Below are positions 60,568-64,000 of a stretch of 64,000 nucleotides of DNA, one piece after another (within the stretch, counting starts at the first letter, position 1; every line of letters starts with the position of its first letter). Source of the DNA: Stentor coeruleus (Eukaryota > Ciliophora > Heterotrichea > Heterotrichida > Stentoridae). The position numbers were made by a program, and so were the translations under genes. The DNA is taken from positions 1-64,000 of the forward strand of contig MPUH01000172.1 of NCBI GenBank assembly GCA_001970955.1, in the 5' to 3' direction. Under the pieces are notes generated by a model. It saw only the letters and a list, made by a program, of their open reading frames with translations, searched no databases and had not been told where the DNA came from.

Positions 60568-62052
60568 TTAATTGAGAATATATATACTTTTAGCTGCTTC
60601 TAATCTTTCAAGAACCTGTTGAGCTGATGGTCGCCGTTTAGGATTATACTTACAACAATCCTTTATAATCTCTGCAATCTCCGGTACAACATTTTCAGGT
60701 ATAGGAATAGGTTTTTTATTGAAAATCTCAAAGAAAATACTATTTGCCTTGCTACTTGAAATATAATGCCATGGACGTTTATTACTGAATATTTCTATAA
60801 TCAAGCATCCTAAAGCCCAGATATCGACTTCAACACCAATTGTATCACTTTTTGAATTGTCAAAAAGTTCTGGGGCCATAAAACGAGTAGTTCCTATACA
60901 TATTGTCGTCATTGATTCTTCAGTCTGAATAAAGCTTGAAGAAAATCTTGCAAGGCCAAAATCAGCTATTTTTACATTAAGATTGTAGTCCATAAGACAA
61001 TTTTCTGGTTTTAAATCTCTGTGGATAATTGGAGGTTCATTAGAATGCAAATAAGCAATCCCTTTACACAGCTGTATACCAATATTAAACCTTTCACCCA
61101 ACGTGAGTTTTTTCTCTTTATTCTTATGAATCGCATAAAACAAAGTCAAATTCGGTACCAATTCCGTAACTAAGCACAGATTTGGTTTATCAATACAAAT
61201 CCCCATAAGTAGCAACAAATTCGGATGCCTAACCTGTGTAAGCACCTGAAGTTCTTTAGCAAATTTTTTCATTTTCTTATCCGATTCACTATATTCCGTC
61301 GAAAACTGCTTTATCGCTACTTCACTTCCTCTCCATTTCCCTTTATAAACCAAGCAGCTCGACCCTTTATTAATAATCTCCATCAATTCAAGTTCATCAC
61401 CTTTAATAATAGGCACTTGAGATTCTTCAAGTGTTTTTTCAAGTAAAAATATTTTCGCACTTTTTTCAAGATCTACTTTAGTCTCTTTAGAAACTTGTGT
61501 TGATACCTGATCTCTAATTGGAGAAATATCATCATGAGTAGGTTTTGCAAGATAATCTTCCATATTAAACTGTTCTAAAATCCCTTCCATGCCTTTACCT
61601 TTAGTTTCTAATGCTAGATCATATGGACTTTTACCTGATGTATTTTTTAAGTCTTTTCTGGCATTGTATTTTAGTAATAAGGCTACTATGTCTGAGTTTT
61701 GAAGTTCAACAGCTATATGAAGAGCGGTTTGACCATAAATGTCTTGATCGTCAACTGAAAATTTGAAGGTTTTTGAGGCTCGGAGAAGTTTCCACGTAAA
61801 ATCGTAGTAACCAAGTTCGATTGATCGATGGAGGATTGTCCGATTTTTTTCTAAGGCTGGCATGAGTACAGCATTGCGGACGTAGCAGTATTTGAAGAGT
61901 TTACTTTGACCTCTTTCTAGGGATGCTCGCAAAATTGAGATCCCGTTTGAACTTATTTGGTTCACGTTTTTTTGGATTTGCAAGTGTTTTATTGCTTCGT
62001 CCTCTTGGCCTAAGTTGATAAGACGAAAAATCTGTGATTGTTGATTTCCCAT
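60568..62052 (-). CDS. Ankyrin-repeat TKL-type protein kinase
   Basis: 494 residues. It starts MGNQQSQIFR, with Gly2 for likely myristoylation. Ankyrin repeats span about 30-165 (NRTILHRSIELGYYDFTWKLL, YGQTALHIAVELQNSDIVALL). The kinase domain (about 225-490) has INKGSSCLVYKGKWRGSEVAIK, VRHPNLLLLMGICI, HRDLKPENCL, IADFGLARF, FMAPELF and a TKL-like C-lobe ending PKRRPSAQQVLERL. All catalytic residues are present, so it should be active. The layout resembles ILK/RAF-like plant and protist kinases. Probably a membrane-attached signalling kinase. Confidence 0.93.
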   Translation of the reverse strand: MGNQQSQIFRLINLGQEDEAIKHLQIQKNVNQISSNGISILRASLERGQSKLFKYCYVRNAVLMPALEKNRTILHRSIELGYYDFTWKLLRASKTFKFSVDDQDIYGQTALHIAVELQNSDIVALLLKYNARKDLKNTSGKSPYDLALETKGKGMEGILEQFNMEDYLAKPTHDDISPIRDQVSTQVSKETKVDLEKSAKIFLLEKTLEESQVPIIKGDELELMEIINKGSSCLVYKGKWRGSEVAIKQFSTEYSESDKKMKKFAKELQVLTQVRHPNLLLLMGICIDKPNLCLVTELVPNLTLFYAIHKNKEKKLTLGERFNIGIQLCKGIAYLHSNEPPIIHRDLKPENCLMDYNLNVKIADFGLARFSSSFIQTEESMTTICIGTTRFMAPELFDNSKSDTIGVEVDIWALGCLIIEIFSNKRPWHYISSSKANSIFFEIFNKKPIPIPENVVPEIAEIIKDCCKYNPKRRPSAQQVLERLEAAKSIYILN

Positions 62053-62478
62053 TATAATGACTAAATACCATTCTGTGATGTTTTTAGGAAATATTAGAGG
62101 TTATTAATATTTTTATAAGGAAAACTGGAGTTTTTTCGGAATAGGATAAGACTTTTATTATTTAATAGAAGTTATAGATAATATTTAGAAGATACTATAA
62201 TTTTTTAAGCATTTAAACCTAATACTATCGTGAAATCTTATATTCTAACACCCTAAATTACCAGCATATTTATTATAAACAAGCTCTTCTAAAACATACC
62301 CTAATAATTTCCTACAAATAATCCACTAATTCCAGTTCAAAAGCCTAAAAATTCCCTCCACTCCAAAAAAGTAGCTTTTCACCAAAAACCGTCTCTTTTT
62401 CCATCCTCTAAATCCTAACCTCCCAACAATTATTACAATCTGGCGGCGTAATAAGCATTCAAATAATATAATAGTGGT
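62053..62478. other. Divergent spacer
   Basis: It lies between the ankyrin-kinase (minus) and APC5-like (plus) starts. G/T-rich to about 62200, then C-rich and G-poor to the plus-strand start, the two-phase pattern of divergent pairs. AGGATAAG motif at about 62143. Confidence 0.6.
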
Positions 62479-64000
62479 ATGGAATTGCTTGAAAAAAATC
62501 AAGAGCTCACTCCTTACAAACTCTGTCTATGCATTCTTCTCTATGAAGCTTTAACCAGTTCCCGAATAACCCCTAGTGATCGTACAAATATCCTTCAGTT
62601 CATCATTACACATATCCAAAACAATCAAGGAAAAGAAATCTTATATTCAAGTCTCATACAAGAACTAAGTGAAATATCCACAGATAACACTAAAGAATCC
62701 CCAAAACAATTACTTGAAATTAAACTTTCATCAATGGTCGACTTTAGTGATGTTCTTCAACTTTTTATTGTAAAACTCAATGAGCTCAAAAGCGATGGGG
62801 AAATCAGTAGTGGAAGTTTAGAACAAGGGGGAATTTTGTATTTATTTCTAAGAAAATGCTTTGTGAGTTTTGCAAGAATGGGCTTTGAAGACTTGGTAAG
62901 TTTAGCTAAAAAATTAGAAAAATATAAGGATCATAAACCATTACAAGTAAATTCAAAGATCGCTGCTTCAGAAATTGCTGGGAAACTAGAAGAGTTAGTG
63001 CTTAATGAGAGTTATGAAAAACTTACACAGAGAATTGGGGAACTTAATGTTCATTCAAAGTATTTGTTACAGGGACATTTGGATGCGTATTATGAAAAGA
63101 ACTCATCTGTTGATAATATTCATAGGTATTTTGATTTGGTATTAGATCAACAAATGCCTACTAAGACTACAAGGGAAAAAGGTTTAGTGGTTGTTCAAAG
63201 TTCGACACATTTTGCCTCGTTGCATAGGGTGAAGATTGAATTACAACTTGGGCATTTGGAAGCTGCTGTGCATTTGCTGGTTGAGACTATAAAAAGAGCT
63301 CTTAGTGAGAATGATAATTTAGTTATATTAGAAAGCACTTTACTGTTCATGAAAATAGCATCAATGATGGGGAACTATAAACAAGAACAACGTATTTCTC
63401 AAAAAGCTGTCATGCACGCATTAAAAATTGAAAACATCCACGCACTTATAAAATCCACTCTTTTCTTTTCACAACTACACCTTCTTTACACCCAACCTAA
63501 TTCTCATCAGATCTTTAGCGAAATAACCCCAAAAATTGAAATAAAAAACAAACCAGCAATGCCAATAGCCAAAAAACTACACCTCGATGAAAAAGTTAAA
63601 ACATTTAACACCCTCTGCGATTATACTTTACTAGAATCTTTATTATCCCACGAACATGAAGGGTTATTTAAAAGCTTAAACTTTGTTCAAGTAACAAGTT
63701 GGTTAAATCAAGGTTTTGATTGGTCTTTTTCTCTTTATATCGATGATCTACAAAACCAATTTGAATGCACAATAAGTGAAGCTGACTTTTATCTTGATCT
63801 TTGTAGGACAATATCTTTACATAATCGAAGCAAAGCTCTTGATATACTTCATTTTATAAATTCAAAATGTAAAGAAAAAAAATGTATAATGTGGGATTAT
63901 ACTTTATATTATATAGCTCATATAAAAAGTCTTCAACTTGGGGAGTTTTTAGAAGCTGAGCATTTTGAAGAACAAGCGCTTAAAACTCAAGCTGATGAAT
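62479..64000 (+). CDS. APC5: Anaphase-promoting complex subunit 5 (partial)
   Basis: An open frame of 507 codons runs from the ATG at 62479 to the window end. It starts MELLEKNQELTPYKLCLCIL. Helical TPR-type repeats dominate. The region HRYFDLVLDQQM … THFASLHRVKIELQLGHLEA … VETIKRALSENDNLVILEST matches the APC5 signature of APC/C, the ubiquitin ligase that drives mitotic exit. An LSFxQV-like VSFARMGFEDL segment upstream also fits. The C-terminal half is not in the window. The alternative would be another TPR scaffold; APC5 is the best fit by eye. Confidence 0.75.
   Translation, partial: MELLEKNQELTPYKLCLCILLYEALTSSRITPSDRTNILQFIITHIQNNQGKEILYSSLIQELSEISTDNTKESPKQLLEIKLSSMVDFSDVLQLFIVKLNELKSDGEISSGSLEQGGILYLFLRKCFVSFARMGFEDLVSLAKKLEKYKDHKPLQVNSKIAASEIAGKLEELVLNESYEKLTQRIGELNVHSKYLLQGHLDAYYEKNSSVDNIHRYFDLVLDQQMPTKTTREKGLVVVQSSTHFASLHRVKIELQLGHLEAAVHLLVETIKRALSENDNLVILESTLLFMKIASMMGNYKQEQRISQKAVMHALKIENIHALIKSTLFFSQLHLLYTQPNSHQIFSEITPKIEIKNKPAMPIAKKLHLDEKVKTFNTLCDYTLLESLLSHEHEGLFKSLNFVQVTSWLNQGFDWSFSLYIDDLQNQFECTISEADFYLDLCRTISLHNRSKALDILHFINSKCKEKKCIMWDYTLYYIAHIKSLQLGEFLEAEHFEEQALKTQADE

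Noticed and set aside
1-64000. Transposons, LTR or virus-like elements, tRNA, rRNA, telomere repeats
   Set aside because: I looked for transposase, integrase, reverse transcriptase and capsid motifs, cloverleaf patterns and telomeric repeats, and saw none I could support.

Overview
The window looks like macronuclear DNA of a heterotrich ciliate, most likely Stentor or a close relative. The reasons are an AT-rich, very gene-dense sequence, use of TAA, TAG and TGA all as stop codons (unlike Paramecium or Tetrahymena), three spliceosomal introns of exactly 15 nt (8201-8215, 13812-13826, 51630-51644), and many ciliary, vesicle and signalling genes. The species call is inferred from these traits, not from a database search.

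Layout. 1-8.9 kb: three minus-strand genes, namely a coiled-coil protein cut by the window edge, an acylated ankyrin-like protein, and a large REJ/polycystin-like membrane protein. 10-17.8 kb: a divergent kinesin-like coiled-coil protein, a Rab7 GTPase, an LRR/EF-hand protein, the rRNA-processing factor FCF2, and a basic orphan starting 3 nt after FCF2. 19-24.7 kb: an ankyrin/SAM protein with a prenylation box lying 14 nt behind a P4-ATPase flippase, then a U3 snoRNA gene. 24.8-36.3 kb: small orphans, a trichocyst-matrix-like secreted protein, NDUFS8, a calcium-dependent protein kinase, a membrane-anchored TTL-family protein, RPB11, a 2OG-oxygenase-like protein lacking metal ligands, a small zinc-finger protein and RPS26. 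37.5-45.9 kb: a WD40 protein, a large Venus-flytrap receptor with about nine membrane spans, and an orphan. 46.4-64 kb: an actin-fragmin-kinase-like protein, orphans, CFAP45, PXMP4, a CHAP-domain protein with Ser in place of the catalytic Cys, a beta-propeller-like protein, a REEP/HVA22 protein, an orphan with a possible GOLD-like domain, an ankyrin/TKL kinase, and an APC5-like subunit running off the end.

Two window-wide patterns stand out. First, 17 single N bases are each flanked by near-identical direct copies of 19-189 bp, many with a few SNPs. In every coding case, removing one copy and the joint restores the reading frame, so these are unmerged (probably allelic) contig overlaps and not biological repeats. 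Second, the spacers carry a strand-skew code. On the sense strand, 5' flanks are C-rich and G-poor and 3' flanks are G-rich and C-poor, with the sign changing between neighbouring transcripts; two short divergent spacers are exceptions.

Functionally the genes are mostly housekeeping (ribosome biogenesis, transcription, mitochondria, peroxisome, cell cycle) mixed with cilium/cytoskeleton and membrane-signalling genes. There is no operon-like pathway, and I saw no mobile element, tRNA, rRNA or CRISPR array.
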